Assembly: GCA_024235635.1 (NCBI GenBank)
Contig: JACKMA010000005.1
Location: 252,118 to 316,117 of the forward strand
DNA length: 64,000 bases
Source: Zoogloeaceae bacterium
GTDB lineage: Bacteria; Pseudomonadota; Gammaproteobacteria; Burkholderiales; Rhodocyclaceae
Direction of reading: 5' to 3'
The notes below the pieces were generated by a model. That model saw nothing but the letters and a program-made list of their open reading frames with translations, was not told where the DNA came from and did not search any database. Positions 16,919 through 25,124 of this stretch are shown here, piece by piece; the first letter of the stretch is position 1; each line of letters opens with the position of its first letter. A program made the translations under genes and the position numbers.

Positions 16919-17578
16919 ATGGAGCTTCTGTCCCAGTTCATCGACATCGTGTTGCATCTGGACAAGTACCTCGAAGTACTGCTGGCCCAGTACGGTACCT
17001 GGATCTATGCGATCCTGTTCCTGATCATCTTTTGCGAGACCGGTCTGGTGGTGACGCCGTTCCTGCCCGGCGATTCGCTGCTGTTCGTCTGCGGCGCGCT
17101 GGCTGCGACCGGCGGCATGGACATCGGCATTCTGTGCGCCGTGTTGCTGACCGCCGCGGTGCTCGGCGACAACACCAACTACTGGATAGGTCGCTACATC
17201 GGGCCACGGGTGTTCCGCTGGGAGAGTTCGCGTTTCTTCAACAAGTCCGCATTCGATCGCACTCACCAGTTCTTCGAGACGCACGGCGGCAAGACCATCA
17301 TCATCGCGCGCTTTCTGCCATTGGTGCGCACCTTTGCGCCGTTCGTGGCCGGCGTCGCGGCCATGACCTATCCCCGCTTCGTCGCGCTCGACTTTCTCGG
17401 CGGCTGCATCTGGATCTTCTCATTGACGCTGGCCGGGTACTGGTTCGGCAATCTGCCGTTGGTCAAGGAAAACCTGACCGCGGTGATTCTCGTCATCATC
17501 GCCTTGTCGCTGACGCCGCTGGCGTGGGCCTGGCTGCGCCAGCGATGGACGACCCGGGTCGGCGTGGAGCGCGGCTGA
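16919..17578 (+). CDS. DedA family inner-membrane protein
   Basis: A member of the DedA superfamily, now linked to undecaprenyl-phosphate/phospholipid flipping and membrane homeostasis. It has 219 residues. The conserved ETGLVVTPFLPGDSLLF (with the essential acidic residues) is near residues 40-56, GDNTNYWIGRYIG follows, then the amphipathic FFNKSAFDRTHQFF and IIIARFLPLVRTFAPFVAG, which carries the conserved arginines. A membrane helix near the end (about 180-205) closes the protein. All key residues are present. It is divergent from mutL. purN follows after 60 bases on the same strand and may be cotranscribed. Confidence 0.92.
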   Translation: MELLSQFIDIVLHLDKYLEVLLAQYGTWIYAILFLIIFCETGLVVTPFLPGDSLLFVCGALAATGGMDIGILCAVLLTAAVLGDNTNYWIGRYIGPRVFRWESSRFFNKSAFDRTHQFFETHGGKTIIIARFLPLVRTFAPFVAGVAAMTYPRFVALDFLGGCIWIFSLTLAGYWFGNLPLVKENLTAVILVIIALSLTPLAWAWLRQRWTTRVGVERG

Positions 17579-17638
17579 GATGCACGGACCACTGCCTCGG
17601 AACCCGACCGGCGCCGCGCGCTCCGCGGAGGCCCTGCG

Positions 17639-18286
17639 ATGAGCCGCATCGTCATTCTGATCAGCGGTCGTGGCTCCAACATGCAGGCCATCGTCGATGC
17701 CCGCATCGCCGCTGCCGAGGTCGTCGCGGTGATCAGCAATCGGGCCGATGCCGCCGGGCTGGCGTTCGCCCGCGAGCGCGGCATCGAGACGCGGGTCGTC
17801 GATCACCGGAGCTTCGCCACCCGGGCCGCATTCGATGTGGCCCTGGCCGACGAGATCGATGCCTTCGCCCCGGATCTGGTGGTGCTGGCCGGGTTCATGC
17901 GCGTGCTTACCGACGCCTTCGTCCTGCACTATCGCAACCGCCTGCTCAATGTCCATCCGTCGCTGCTGCCGGCTTTCAGTGGCCTCGACACCCACCGCAG
18001 GGCGCTCGAGGCGGGTGTGCGTGTTCATGGCGCGACCGTTCACCTGGTCACGCCGCAACTCGATGCCGGGCCCATCGTCGCCCAGGCGGTGGTGCCGGTG
18101 CTGCCCGGCGACGATCCGGGCACGCTCGCGGCGCGCGTGCTGCGGGAAGAGCATCGACTGTATCCGCAGGTGGTGCGCTGGTTCGTCGAGGGCCGGGTCG
18201 ATATCGATCCACAAGGCATCGTCCAGGTGCGTGGCGCCGCTTGCCGCGAGTCGACCATGTGTGTGCCCCAGCTCGATGTCGGTTGA
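17639..18286 (+). CDS. purN: phosphoribosylglycinamide formyltransferase
   Basis: Third step of purine synthesis: moves a formyl group from 10-formyl-THF to GAR. The 215-residue product has IVILISGRGSNMQAIVDA (GAR binding), VVLAGFMRVL, NVHPSLLPAF with the catalytic Asn and His, GATVHLVT, and LDAGPIVAQ with the catalytic Asp. A GGAGG site ends eight bases before the ATG. It is not next to purM as in many gammaproteobacteria. Its 3' end overlaps the following DUF3108 gene by 11 bases, so both are likely one transcript, and the next two genes continue the overlapping run. Confidence 0.96.
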   Translation: MSRIVILISGRGSNMQAIVDARIAAAEVVAVISNRADAAGLAFARERGIETRVVDHRSFATRAAFDVALADEIDAFAPDLVVLAGFMRVLTDAFVLHYRNRLLNVHPSLLPAFSGLDTHRRALEAGVRVHGATVHLVTPQLDAGPIVAQAVVPVLPGDDPGTLAARVLREEHRLYPQVVRWFVEGRVDIDPQGIVQVRGAACRESTMCVPQLDVG

Positions 18287-19085
18287 TGCCTTCAGTTCCC
18301 GGCGAAGAGGCCTGCTGGCGCTGGCCGGCCTCGGCATGATCGCGCCGGTGCCCCTGGTTCGCGCGGTGGTGGCGAAGCAGGGCGGACCGTTGGCGGCGCC
18401 GCCATCCGAAGTGCGTGCCTGGGCCCGCGCCGGAAAGGTCGATTACGAAGTGCTCTACGGCCGGATGGCCTTGCCGCTCGGTCGCGCGCGGCACCGCTGG
18501 TCGCACGACGGCGAGCACTACCGGATGAGCTCCGAAGCGCGAGCGACGGGACTGTTGTCGGCGATCGACGGGCTGAGCTACGTGCAGCGCAGCGAGGGCC
18601 GCATTCGAGCGTGGGGCTTGCAGCCGGAGCGCTTCGAGGTCGAGCGCGGTGGTCGTCGCCGCGAATGGTCCGAGTTCGACTGGGATCGCGGCGACGTGGC
18701 GCTGTATCGGGATGGCGAGGCGCGCCACGCGCCGCTGCGCAGCGGCGACCAGGACGTGCTCAGCCTGTGGCACCAGATCGGCATGGTCGAACCATGGGCG
18801 GGCGAGGTCTCGCTGACTGTCGTCACCGGCAAGTCGGCGGCCCCGAGCCGGCTCGACTACCTGCCCGACGAGATCGTCGAGGTGCCGGCCGGTCGCATCG
18901 ACGCCCGCCATCTGCGGGCCGCTGCGCTCGATGGCAGCCTGGTGCTCGAAGTCTGGCTGGCCAAGGAATCCGAGCATGTGCCGGTCCGGATCCTGATGGT
19001 GGACAAGAAGGGCGAGACGCTCGACCAGCGCGCGCAGCGCATCCAACTGGGCAGTGCCGACGACGGCGCGGAGCGGAACCGTTGA
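18276..19085 (+). CDS. DUF3108 domain-containing exported protein
   Basis: A 269-residue protein with an N-terminal export signal: SSRRRGLLALAGLGMIAPVPLVRA carries an S-R-R-x-G-L-L pattern, which suggests Tat export, though Sec is possible. The mature part is beta-rich, with the DUF3108 landmarks VDYEVLYGRMALPLGRARHRW, QDVLSLWHQIGM, YLPDEIVEVPAGRIDARHL and VPVRILMVDKKGETLDQ. Function is unknown; the family is periplasmic and regularly lies next to purN. The ATG at 18276 sits inside the purN end and keeps the complete signal. The gene ends in TGA overlapping the TTG start of the methyltransferase (shared TTGA). Confidence 0.82.
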   Translation: MSVDAFSSRRRGLLALAGLGMIAPVPLVRAVVAKQGGPLAAPPSEVRAWARAGKVDYEVLYGRMALPLGRARHRWSHDGEHYRMSSEARATGLLSAIDGLSYVQRSEGRIRAWGLQPERFEVERGGRRREWSEFDWDRGDVALYRDGEARHAPLRSGDQDVLSLWHQIGMVEPWAGEVSLTVVTGKSAAPSRLDYLPDEIVEVPAGRIDARHLRAAALDGSLVLEVWLAKESEHVPVRILMVDKKGETLDQRAQRIQLGSADDGAERNR

Positions 19086-20362
19086 GCGGCGTCGCCGATG
19101 CGCCGATTTCGCGGGCCGTGCTCGATCAGGCAGTGCAGGTGCTGGGCAGCGTGCTCGGCTTTCGCTATCCGGCCGATAGTGTGCTGTCGAGCCATTTTCG
19201 CGAGCATCGCCGGCTCGGCCAGCGCGACCGGGCCTTCATCGCCGAAACTGCATACGCCGTGCTGCGACGCCTGCGCTGGCTGCGGCGACTCGCCGGCCAC
19301 CATGCCACGCCGAGACAGCTGTTATTGACCTGGCTGGTGCGCGGCGAGGGCATGTCGCTGCGACGCCTGCACGAGGTGCTGAAGCCGCAGGAGCGGGAGT
19401 GGCTGGCCGAAATTCGCGGTCGATCGATCTCCGACGAGACCCTGGGCGAACGCTGCGACATGCCCGACTGGCTGGTGGCGCGACTGCTTCCGTCGTTTGG
19501 CGAGGACGGCCTGCTGGCGCTCGCACGCAGTCTCAACCGCCCGGCGCCGCTCGACCTGCGGATCAACCCGTTGCGGGCCGATCGTGAGTCGGTGCGAGCG
19601 GCGCTGGCCGACGACGGACTGGTCGCCGAGCCGTGCCGCTTCTCGCCGCTGGCGCTCCGCCTGCGGCAGAAGCCCGCGCTGGCGCGTCACCCGCTGTTCG
19701 TCGACGGCCAGATCGAGGTGCAGGACGAGGGCAGCCAGCTGTTGGCGATGCTGGTGGCGCCGAAGCGCGGAGAACTGGTCATCGATTTCTGCGCCGGCGC
19801 GGGCGGCAAGACCCTGCACCTCGGCGCGCTGATGCGGAACACCGGTCGCCTGTATGCGTACGACGTCTCCGAGCAACGGCTTGCGCGCCTCAAACCACGG
19901 CTCGCCCGTGCCGGGCTGTCGAACGTGCATCCGGTGGTGATCTCGAGCGAAAACGACGCCCGCATCAAGCGACTCGCCGGCAAGGCCGATCGCGTCCTGG
20001 TGGATGCACCCTGCAGCGGCCTCGGAACCTTGCGCCGCAACCCGGATCTCAAGTGGCGAAACTCGCCGGAGTCGATCGCCGAGCTCGTCGCCAAGCAGGC
20101 TGCGATCCTGGCCGCGGCCGCGCGCTTGCCAAAGCCCGGTGGGCGACTGGTCTACGCCACCTGCAGCCTGCTGCGGGAGGAAAACGATGCGATCGTCGAC
20201 GCCTTCCTCGCCGCGAACCCGATGTACCGCGAACTGTCTGCAGAGACGATCCTGCGCGAGCAGGGTGTGACGATCGAGTGCGGCGGGCGATTGCGCCTGC
20301 AGCCGGATCGACACGAATGCGATGGCTTCTTCGCGGCGGTGATGGAACGATGCATCGATTGA
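19082..20362 (+). CDS. RsmB-like SAM-dependent rRNA cytosine-C5 methyltransferase, TTG start
   Basis: Predicted RNA m5C methyltransferase of the NOL1/NOP2/Sun family. The 426-residue product has an N-terminal NusB-like helical region (about 1-140). The PUA-less catalytic domain follows: QIEVQDEGSQLLAMLV, FCAGAGGKTLHLGA (SAM motif I), YDVSEQRL, DRVLVDAPCSGLGTLRRNPD with the PC cysteine, and VYATCSLLREEND with the TC nucleophile. Both catalytic cysteines are present. The frame has no suitable ATG; TTG at 19082 overlaps the previous stop and has GGAG eight bases upstream. The NusB-like part and length favour RsmB/YebU-like specificity, but the target base is not certain. Confidence 0.88.
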   Translation: MSGVADAPISRAVLDQAVQVLGSVLGFRYPADSVLSSHFREHRRLGQRDRAFIAETAYAVLRRLRWLRRLAGHHATPRQLLLTWLVRGEGMSLRRLHEVLKPQEREWLAEIRGRSISDETLGERCDMPDWLVARLLPSFGEDGLLALARSLNRPAPLDLRINPLRADRESVRAALADDGLVAEPCRFSPLALRLRQKPALARHPLFVDGQIEVQDEGSQLLAMLVAPKRGELVIDFCAGAGGKTLHLGALMRNTGRLYAYDVSEQRLARLKPRLARAGLSNVHPVVISSENDARIKRLAGKADRVLVDAPCSGLGTLRRNPDLKWRNSPESIAELVAKQAAILAAAARLPKPGGRLVYATCSLLREENDAIVDAFLAANPMYRELSAETILREQGVTIECGGRLRLQPDRHECDGFFAAVMERCID

Positions 20363-20919
20363 TCGTGGCGGTGCTGCTGTCCGTCGGCAGCATCGCAGTC
20401 GCCGATGCCGGTGTGTCGATGCCGTCGCGGGGCAGCGTGGAAGTGGCGTTCGCGCCCCATGACGATGCGGAGCAGGCGATCGTTGGCGTCATCGACGATG
20501 CCCGGCGCGAGGTTCTGGTGCAGATCTATATCTTCACCAGTCGTCCGATCGCCCGAGCGCTGCTGCGTGCCGCGGCGCGTGGCGTCCAGGTGGCGGTGCT
20601 GGCTGATGGCAGCATGCACAGGCGGCCCAAGGGCAACGCGCTGCCGATGCTGATCGACGGCGGCATTCCGGTGGCGCTCGAGACCGAATTCGCGGCAGCC
20701 CACAACAAGGTGCTGATCGTCGATGCCGGCGGCGCGCGGCCGACGGTCGTCACCGGCTCCTACAACTTCACCTGGTCGGCGCGGCACAAGAACGCCGAGA
20801 ATCTGCTGATATTGCGCGACAACCCTGAACTGGCCCGCGCCTATGCCGATAACTGGCACAGACACCGGCGCCTGGCGCGCCCGGTGACGAGCCCGGCGGC
20901 GCTCCGGCAAGGCGGCTGA
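20350..20919 (+). CDS. secreted phospholipase D-like (Nuc family) protein
   Basis: A 189-residue protein with one HKD motif, the size of Nuc-type PLD nucleases that dimerise to form one active site. The signal peptide is MHRLIVAVLLSVGSIAVADA. The mature domain has VLVQIYIFTSRPIARALLRA, AVLADGSMHRRPKG, and AAHNKVLIVDAGG (H-x-K-x4-D) followed by VTGSYNFTWSA. All three catalytic residues are present. The start at 20350 lies inside the end of the methyltransferase gene (13-base overlap). DNase, phospholipase or other phosphodiesterase activity is possible. Export suggests action in the periplasm or outside the cell. Confidence 0.87.
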   Translation: MHRLIVAVLLSVGSIAVADAGVSMPSRGSVEVAFAPHDDAEQAIVGVIDDARREVLVQIYIFTSRPIARALLRAAARGVQVAVLADGSMHRRPKGNALPMLIDGGIPVALETEFAAAHNKVLIVDAGGARPTVVTGSYNFTWSARHKNAENLLILRDNPELARAYADNWHRHRRLARPVTSPAALRQGG

Positions 20920-21017
20920 GCCGTCGCGGTCGCGCGCTGGCGGGCCATCCGCGATTCAAATACACTGCGGCGACAACAACAACAAGAACACACCTCATAC
21001 CAAGGATTCGTTTCACC

Positions 21018-22178
21018 ATGTTCGGAATATTCGGAGACCTCCCCTGGTGGGGCTTCATCGTGGCGGCACTGGTGCTGACCCACGTCACGATCGCCTCGGT
21101 CACGATCTTTCTGCATCGGCACCAGGCCCACCGTTCCCTCGACCTGCATTGGTTGCCCAGTCAGTTCTTTCGCTTCTGGTTGTGGCTGACCACCGGCATG
21201 GTGACGCGCGAGTGGGCTGCGATTCATCGCAAGCACCACGCCAAGTGCGAGACCGAGGACGATCCGCACAGTCCGCAGGTGCTCGGCATCAATCGCGTGC
21301 TGTGGGGCGGTGTCCTGCTGTACTGGAAGGAGCGCAGGAATCGCGAGACGATCGAACGCTACGGACACGGCGCACCCGACGACTGGATCGAACGCCACCT
21401 ATATGCCCGTTACAACCAGTACGGCATCGCGCTGATGCTGGTGATCGACATGCTGCTGTTCGGCTGGCCCGGCGTCGTGATCTGGGCCGTGCAGATGGCC
21501 TGGATTCCGTTCTGGGCGGCCGGTGTGATCAACGGGCTCGGTCACTTCTGGGGCTATCGCAACTTCGAGTGCGAAGATGCCTCGACCAACCTGGTTCCGT
21601 GGGGCATCCTGATCGGCGGCGAGGAACTGCACAACAACCACCATGCCTTTGCCACCTCGGCCAAGCTGTCCGCCCACTGGTACGAGTTCGACATCGGCTG
21701 GATGTATATCCGGATGCTCGAACTGCTCGGGCTCGCGAGGGTCCGCAAGGTGATACCGAAGCCCCGCTTCGGCAGTGTGCGCACGGTGGCCGATGCCGAA
21801 ATGCTGCAGGCGATCATCACCCACCGCTACGACGTGATGCGACGCTACATGGCGTCGCTGCGCCAGGTGCTGCGCGAAGAGGCGGTGCGCCTGAAGGGCC
21901 GTGGCATCGAACCCTCGGCGATGATGCGTTTCGTCACGCGAGGTGGCGATGCGCTCAGCGACGGTCAGAAGCAGGCCTGCCAGCGTGCCGCCCAGTCGAT
22001 CCCGCGGATTGCGCTGCTGCTGCGCCTGCGCGATGAACTCTCGGCCCTGTGGGCGCGATCGAGCGCAAGCAGCGAGCAACTGCTGAAGGACCTGCACGAC
22101 TGGCTGCAGCGCGCAGAGCAGAGCGGCATCGAACAACTCACGGAGTTTTCGCGGCGGCTCCGCAGCTACGCGCTGTGA
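21018..22178 (+). CDS. acyl-CoA/acyl-lipid desaturase (delta-9 type)
   Basis: An integral-membrane di-iron desaturase introducing a double bond into fatty acyl chains. The three histidine boxes are HRHQAH at residues 33-38, HRKHH around residue 73 and HNNHH around residue 210. Four membrane helices lie between them, including LTHVTIASVTIF and LMLVIDMLLFGWPGVVIW. At 386 residues it is longer than the shortest bacterial types and has an extra C-terminal helical region (about 255-386) of unknown role with several coiled-coil-like segments. AAGGA lies upstream at 21002-21006. The leader contains a short CAA run. It is a single gene between the PLD gene and convergent cytochrome gene. Confidence 0.92.
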   Translation: MFGIFGDLPWWGFIVAALVLTHVTIASVTIFLHRHQAHRSLDLHWLPSQFFRFWLWLTTGMVTREWAAIHRKHHAKCETEDDPHSPQVLGINRVLWGGVLLYWKERRNRETIERYGHGAPDDWIERHLYARYNQYGIALMLVIDMLLFGWPGVVIWAVQMAWIPFWAAGVINGLGHFWGYRNFECEDASTNLVPWGILIGGEELHNNHHAFATSAKLSAHWYEFDIGWMYIRMLELLGLARVRKVIPKPRFGSVRTVADAEMLQAIITHRYDVMRRYMASLRQVLREEAVRLKGRGIEPSAMMRFVTRGGDALSDGQKQACQRAAQSIPRIALLLRLRDELSALWARSSASSEQLLKDLHDWLQRAEQSGIEQLTEFSRRLRSYAL

Positions 22179-22185
22179 GCGGCAC

Positions 22186-22689
22186 TCAGGGCAGCTTTGC
22201 CGGATGGGTGAAGACGTAGTCGTTGTCCTTGACCGGCAGATGACAGCCGAAGCACTGCTGGACAAAGCTGGCGTCTTCGCCGAAGGGGGCCTGGTCCATG
22301 CCTTTCCATCGCGCGAAACCCCAGCCGCCGGTGTCGGCGTAGCGCTTGCTGTCCTTGATCATGAATTCGGCGTGAACGAATTCCTCGGGAACGACGGCGG
22401 ACTCCCAGGCGGCATGGCGGCCGTCCTTCCACACCAGCTTGGCGAGGATGCTGCCGTCCGGCCACGGATTGGTATTGCCGGCGCGCGCGGCGGCGATTGC
22501 GGCGTCGTTGCCGAGAATCACCCGCAGCGTCTTGTTGTCCTCCCGGTGCGACGAGGCGATGACGCGCCAGTCGCGGTAGCCGGCGGGAAGCTCGATGCCG
22601 TTGGGGGCGGCTGCGACTTCGGCTGCGGCCGGCATCGCGGGCAGCAACGTGGCGGCCAGGCTGATCGTGGCAAGGGTGGAACGGTTCAT
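22186..22689 (-). CDS. cytochrome P460-like periplasmic c-type haem protein
   Basis: A 167-residue exported haem protein. The signal peptide covers MNRSTLATISLAATLLPAMP to about AAA-E (residue 24). The mature part shows the P460-family landmarks GIELPAGYRDWRVIASSHRE, LRVILGND, LAKLVWKDG, FMIKDSKRYADTGGWGFARW, and a C-terminal CFGCH haem-c motif. AGGAG is six bases upstream of the ATG at 22689, which fixes the start although the frame is open further. Cytochromes P460 of ammonia oxidisers oxidise hydroxylamine using a lysine-crosslinked haem. Many family members have unknown roles, and no nitrogen genes are adjacent, so the activity is not assumed. Confidence 0.85.
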   Translation of the reverse strand: MNRSTLATISLAATLLPAMPAAAEVAAAPNGIELPAGYRDWRVIASSHREDNKTLRVILGNDAAIAAARAGNTNPWPDGSILAKLVWKDGRHAAWESAVVPEEFVHAEFMIKDSKRYADTGGWGFARWKGMDQAPFGEDASFVQQCFGCHLPVKDNDYVFTHPAKLP

Positions 22690-22807
22690 CGTGGTCTCCT
22701 GGTGGCGTTTCGACGAGAGTGCTTTGCAAGCACGGTGCCGTTGAAACAGTCGGCCGATCGATGATATTCCATTCGCTTGTGCAGGCTGTCGTCCCCCGGG
22801 GTTTCCG

Positions 22808-23377
22808 GTGGCACGCCTGATCCTGTTCAACAAGCCATTCGGCGTCATCTGTCAGTTCAGTCGCGACGGCGATCGACCCTGCCTGAAGGACTACGTCGCC
22901 ACCGACCAAGTCTATCCGGCCGGACGCCTCGATACCGACAGCGAGGGCTTGCTGCTGTTGACCGACGACGGGCATCTGCAGCATCGCATCACCGACCCGC
23001 GCCACAAGTTGCCGAAGACCTACCTGGTACAGGTCGAGGGCGACGCCGGTGCCGCGGCGTGTGCCGAACTCGCGCGCGGCGTGGCGCTCAGGGACGGGCC
23101 GACCCGGCCGTGCCGGGCGAGGATCGTCTCCGAGCCGGACTGGCTGTGGCCGCGGACGCCACCAGTCCGCTTTCGCAAGCGCATACCCACCAGTTGGCTC
23201 GAGATCCAGTTGCGCGAAGGGCGCAATCGGCAGGTCCGCCGCATGACCGCCGCGGTCGGTCTGCCGACCTTGCGGCTGCTGCGCGTTGCGATCGGGCACT
23301 GGCGCCTGGCGGGGCTGGCACCCGGCGAATGGCGCGAGGTCGACATGCCGGCGGCAGAGGGGCGGCGCGTCCGCTAG
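22808..23377 (+). CDS. rluE: 23S rRNA pseudouridine(2457) synthase (RluE-type), GTG start
   Basis: Isomerises uridine to pseudouridine in 23S rRNA. The 189-residue product is short and lacks the S4 domain, as RluE does. It begins ARLILFNKPFGVICQFS, then GRLDTDSEGLLLLTDDG with the catalytic aspartate (GRLD), LPKTYLVQVEG, and the RluE/RsuA motif REGRNRQVRRMTAAVGLPTLRLLR. Initiation is at GTG 22808. It is divergent from the P460 gene, with 118 bases between. The RsuA/RluB/E/F group is clear, and RluE is chosen on length and missing S4 domain. Confidence 0.9.
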   Translation: MARLILFNKPFGVICQFSRDGDRPCLKDYVATDQVYPAGRLDTDSEGLLLLTDDGHLQHRITDPRHKLPKTYLVQVEGDAGAAACAELARGVALRDGPTRPCRARIVSEPDWLWPRTPPVRFRKRIPTSWLEIQLREGRNRQVRRMTAAVGLPTLRLLRVAIGHWRLAGLAPGEWREVDMPAAEGRRVR

Positions 23378-23387
23378 GACATCTCCG

Positions 23388-23393
23388 TATAAT
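23388..23393 (+). promoter_or_regulatory. candidate -10 box before DUF192 gene
   Basis: A perfect TATAAT lies 10 bases after the rluE stop and 27 bases before the DUF192 ATG. No good -35 hexamer is seen at 16-18 bases upstream. Confidence 0.4.
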
Positions 23394-23419
23394 TGCCTTT
23401 TGGGCAGTGGGATCGCGCA

Positions 23420-23869
23420 ATGAAATCGAGACTGTTGGCCGGGCTGCTGGTCGCGGTTGCGAGCGGGATGGCGCTCGCCGATTTTCCGCACGTCGAACTT
23501 TCGGTCGGCATGCACAGGATCGACGCGGAATTCGCGGGGGACATGGCGGCCCGCGCCCGCGGACTCATGCATCGTCGCGAGATGGCGCCGCAGCAGGGCA
23601 TGCTGTTCGCCTTTCCGCAGGATGGCCGCCACTGCATGTGGATGCGCAACACGCTGATCCCATTGTCGGTCGCCTTCCTCGATGCGCAGGGACGCATCCT
23701 GAACATCGAACAGATGGCGCCGCGAACCGAGGACAGCCACTGTGCGCTGGCGCCTGCCCGCTTCGCGCTCGAGATGAACCAGGGCTGGTTTGCCAGCCGC
23801 GGCCTAGAGCGCGGCGCCCTGATTCGCGGCGTCGCTCGCCTGCGCGCTGCCGACGCCGCCTACCGCTGA
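23420..23869 (+). CDS. DUF192 family exported protein
   Basis: A 149-residue exported member of DUF192, a family of unknown function. The signal peptide is MKSRLLAGLLVAVASGMALA, cleaved near ALA-D. Family landmarks are ARARGLMHRREMAPQQGMLF (G-L-M-x-R), HCMWMRNTLIPLSVAFLD (M-x-N-T-x-x-P-L-D-x-x-F-like), and FALEMNQGWFASRGLERG (E-x-x-x-G). Two cysteines in the mature part could form a disulfide. It has its own probable -10 box. It precedes flhB by 91 bases, and no functional link to the flagellum is implied. Confidence 0.88.
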   Translation: MKSRLLAGLLVAVASGMALADFPHVELSVGMHRIDAEFAGDMAARARGLMHRREMAPQQGMLFAFPQDGRHCMWMRNTLIPLSVAFLDAQGRILNIEQMAPRTEDSHCALAPARFALEMNQGWFASRGLERGALIRGVARLRAADAAYR

Positions 23870-23960
23870 ACCTGAATTGGCGGCAATTGCTGCCGCTTTT
23901 TCGCCGCTCGCCCGCCCGCTGCGCCCGCGATAATCCGCAGGGTCAGCGGAGTGGCGGCGC

Positions 23961-25124
23961 ATGGCCGAAGAAAGCGATCTCGAAAAGACGGAAGACCCGA
24001 CCCCCAGGCGACTGAGCCAGGCCCGCGAAGAAGGGCAGGTGCCCCAGTCGCGGGAGCTGTCGACCTTTCTCGTGACGATGACCGGCGTGGCGTCGATCTG
24101 GGTGCTCGGTGATTGGCTGTCGGAGCGCATGTTCGGCATCGTCCGGCGGGCCTTCACGCTGAGCCGCGAAGAGGTTTTCGATGCCACCGAGATGGGCGTC
24201 ATGCTCGGCCGGCTCGGCAGCGAGGCGATGGTCACGTTGTCGCCATTGTTCGGTGTGCTGCTGCTGGCATCGGTTGCCGGACCGCTGATGCTCGGCGGCT
24301 TCGTCGTCGCGCCGAAGGTGCTGCGTCTCGATCCGACCCGCCTCGACCCGCTGAAGGGGCTCGAACGGATGTTCTCGGTGCACGGACTCGCCGAACTGGT
24401 CAAGGCGGTGATGAAAGCGGTGCTGGTCGGCGGCGTCGGCAGCTGGGTGATGTGGCTGCAGAGCGACATGTTGTTCTCGCTGCTCAGTCAGCCGCTGCAG
24501 AGCGGGATGGAAAGCTTCGCCAGGCTGGTTCTGGTGTCCGCGCTGCTGATCACCGCCAGCCTCGCACTGCTGGCGTTGCTCGATGTCCCGTTCCAGCTCT
24601 GGCAATACCATCGGCGCCTGCGCATGAGCAAGGAGGAGGTGCGCAAGGAGGCCAAGGAAACCGAGGGCGACCCGCAGATCAAGGCGCGCATCCGCGGCAT
24701 GCAGCGCGAGATGGCACGTCGGCGGATGATGACCCAGGTGCCCGCCGCCGACGTCGTGATCACCAACCCGACCCATTTTTCGGTCGCCCTCAAGTACGAC
24801 GCCGATCGTCACGGCGCGCCGGTGGTGGTGGCGAAGGGCCGCAACGGGATCGCGCTGAAGATCCGCGAACTGGCCGCCGAACACGGCGTGCCGATGCTCG
24901 AGGCGCCGCCGCTGGCGCGCGCGCTCTACCATCACTGCGATCTGGACCAGGCCGTGCCGACCACCCTGTACGCGGCGGTCGCCGAAGTCATGGCCTACGT
25001 CTATCAGCTCAACAGCTTCCAGTCCGGCGGTGCCGTGGCCCCGCTGCGGCCCGACGACATCCGCGTGCCGCCCGACATGGATCCGGGCAGTCCTGACGAA
25101 CCAGACGACCGGAGCCTTGCATGA
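23961..25124 (+). CDS. flhB: flagellar biosynthesis protein FlhB
   Basis: Substrate-specificity switch of the flagellar type III export gate in the inner membrane. The 387-residue product begins ESDLEKTEDPTPRRLSQARE and has four membrane helices (about 33-53, 90-112, 145-165, 185-205). A charged linker and the cytoplasmic domain with the autocleavage motif NPTH at residues 269-272 follow, then VVAKGRNGIALKIRELAAEH and VPMLEAPPLARALYHHC. All hallmark residues are intact. The proline-rich tail after residue 355 is extra. Its stop overlaps the flhA start by four bases (ATGA). A flagellar rather than virulence type III system is indicated by the pairing with a full-length FlhA and the sequence of the linker. 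Confidence 0.95.
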   Translation: MAEESDLEKTEDPTPRRLSQAREEGQVPQSRELSTFLVTMTGVASIWVLGDWLSERMFGIVRRAFTLSREEVFDATEMGVMLGRLGSEAMVTLSPLFGVLLLASVAGPLMLGGFVVAPKVLRLDPTRLDPLKGLERMFSVHGLAELVKAVMKAVLVGGVGSWVMWLQSDMLFSLLSQPLQSGMESFARLVLVSALLITASLALLALLDVPFQLWQYHRRLRMSKEEVRKEAKETEGDPQIKARIRGMQREMARRRMMTQVPAADVVITNPTHFSVALKYDADRHGAPVVVAKGRNGIALKIRELAAEHGVPMLEAPPLARALYHHCDLDQAVPTTLYAAVAEVMAYVYQLNSFQSGGAVAPLRPDDIRVPPDMDPGSPDEPDDRSLA

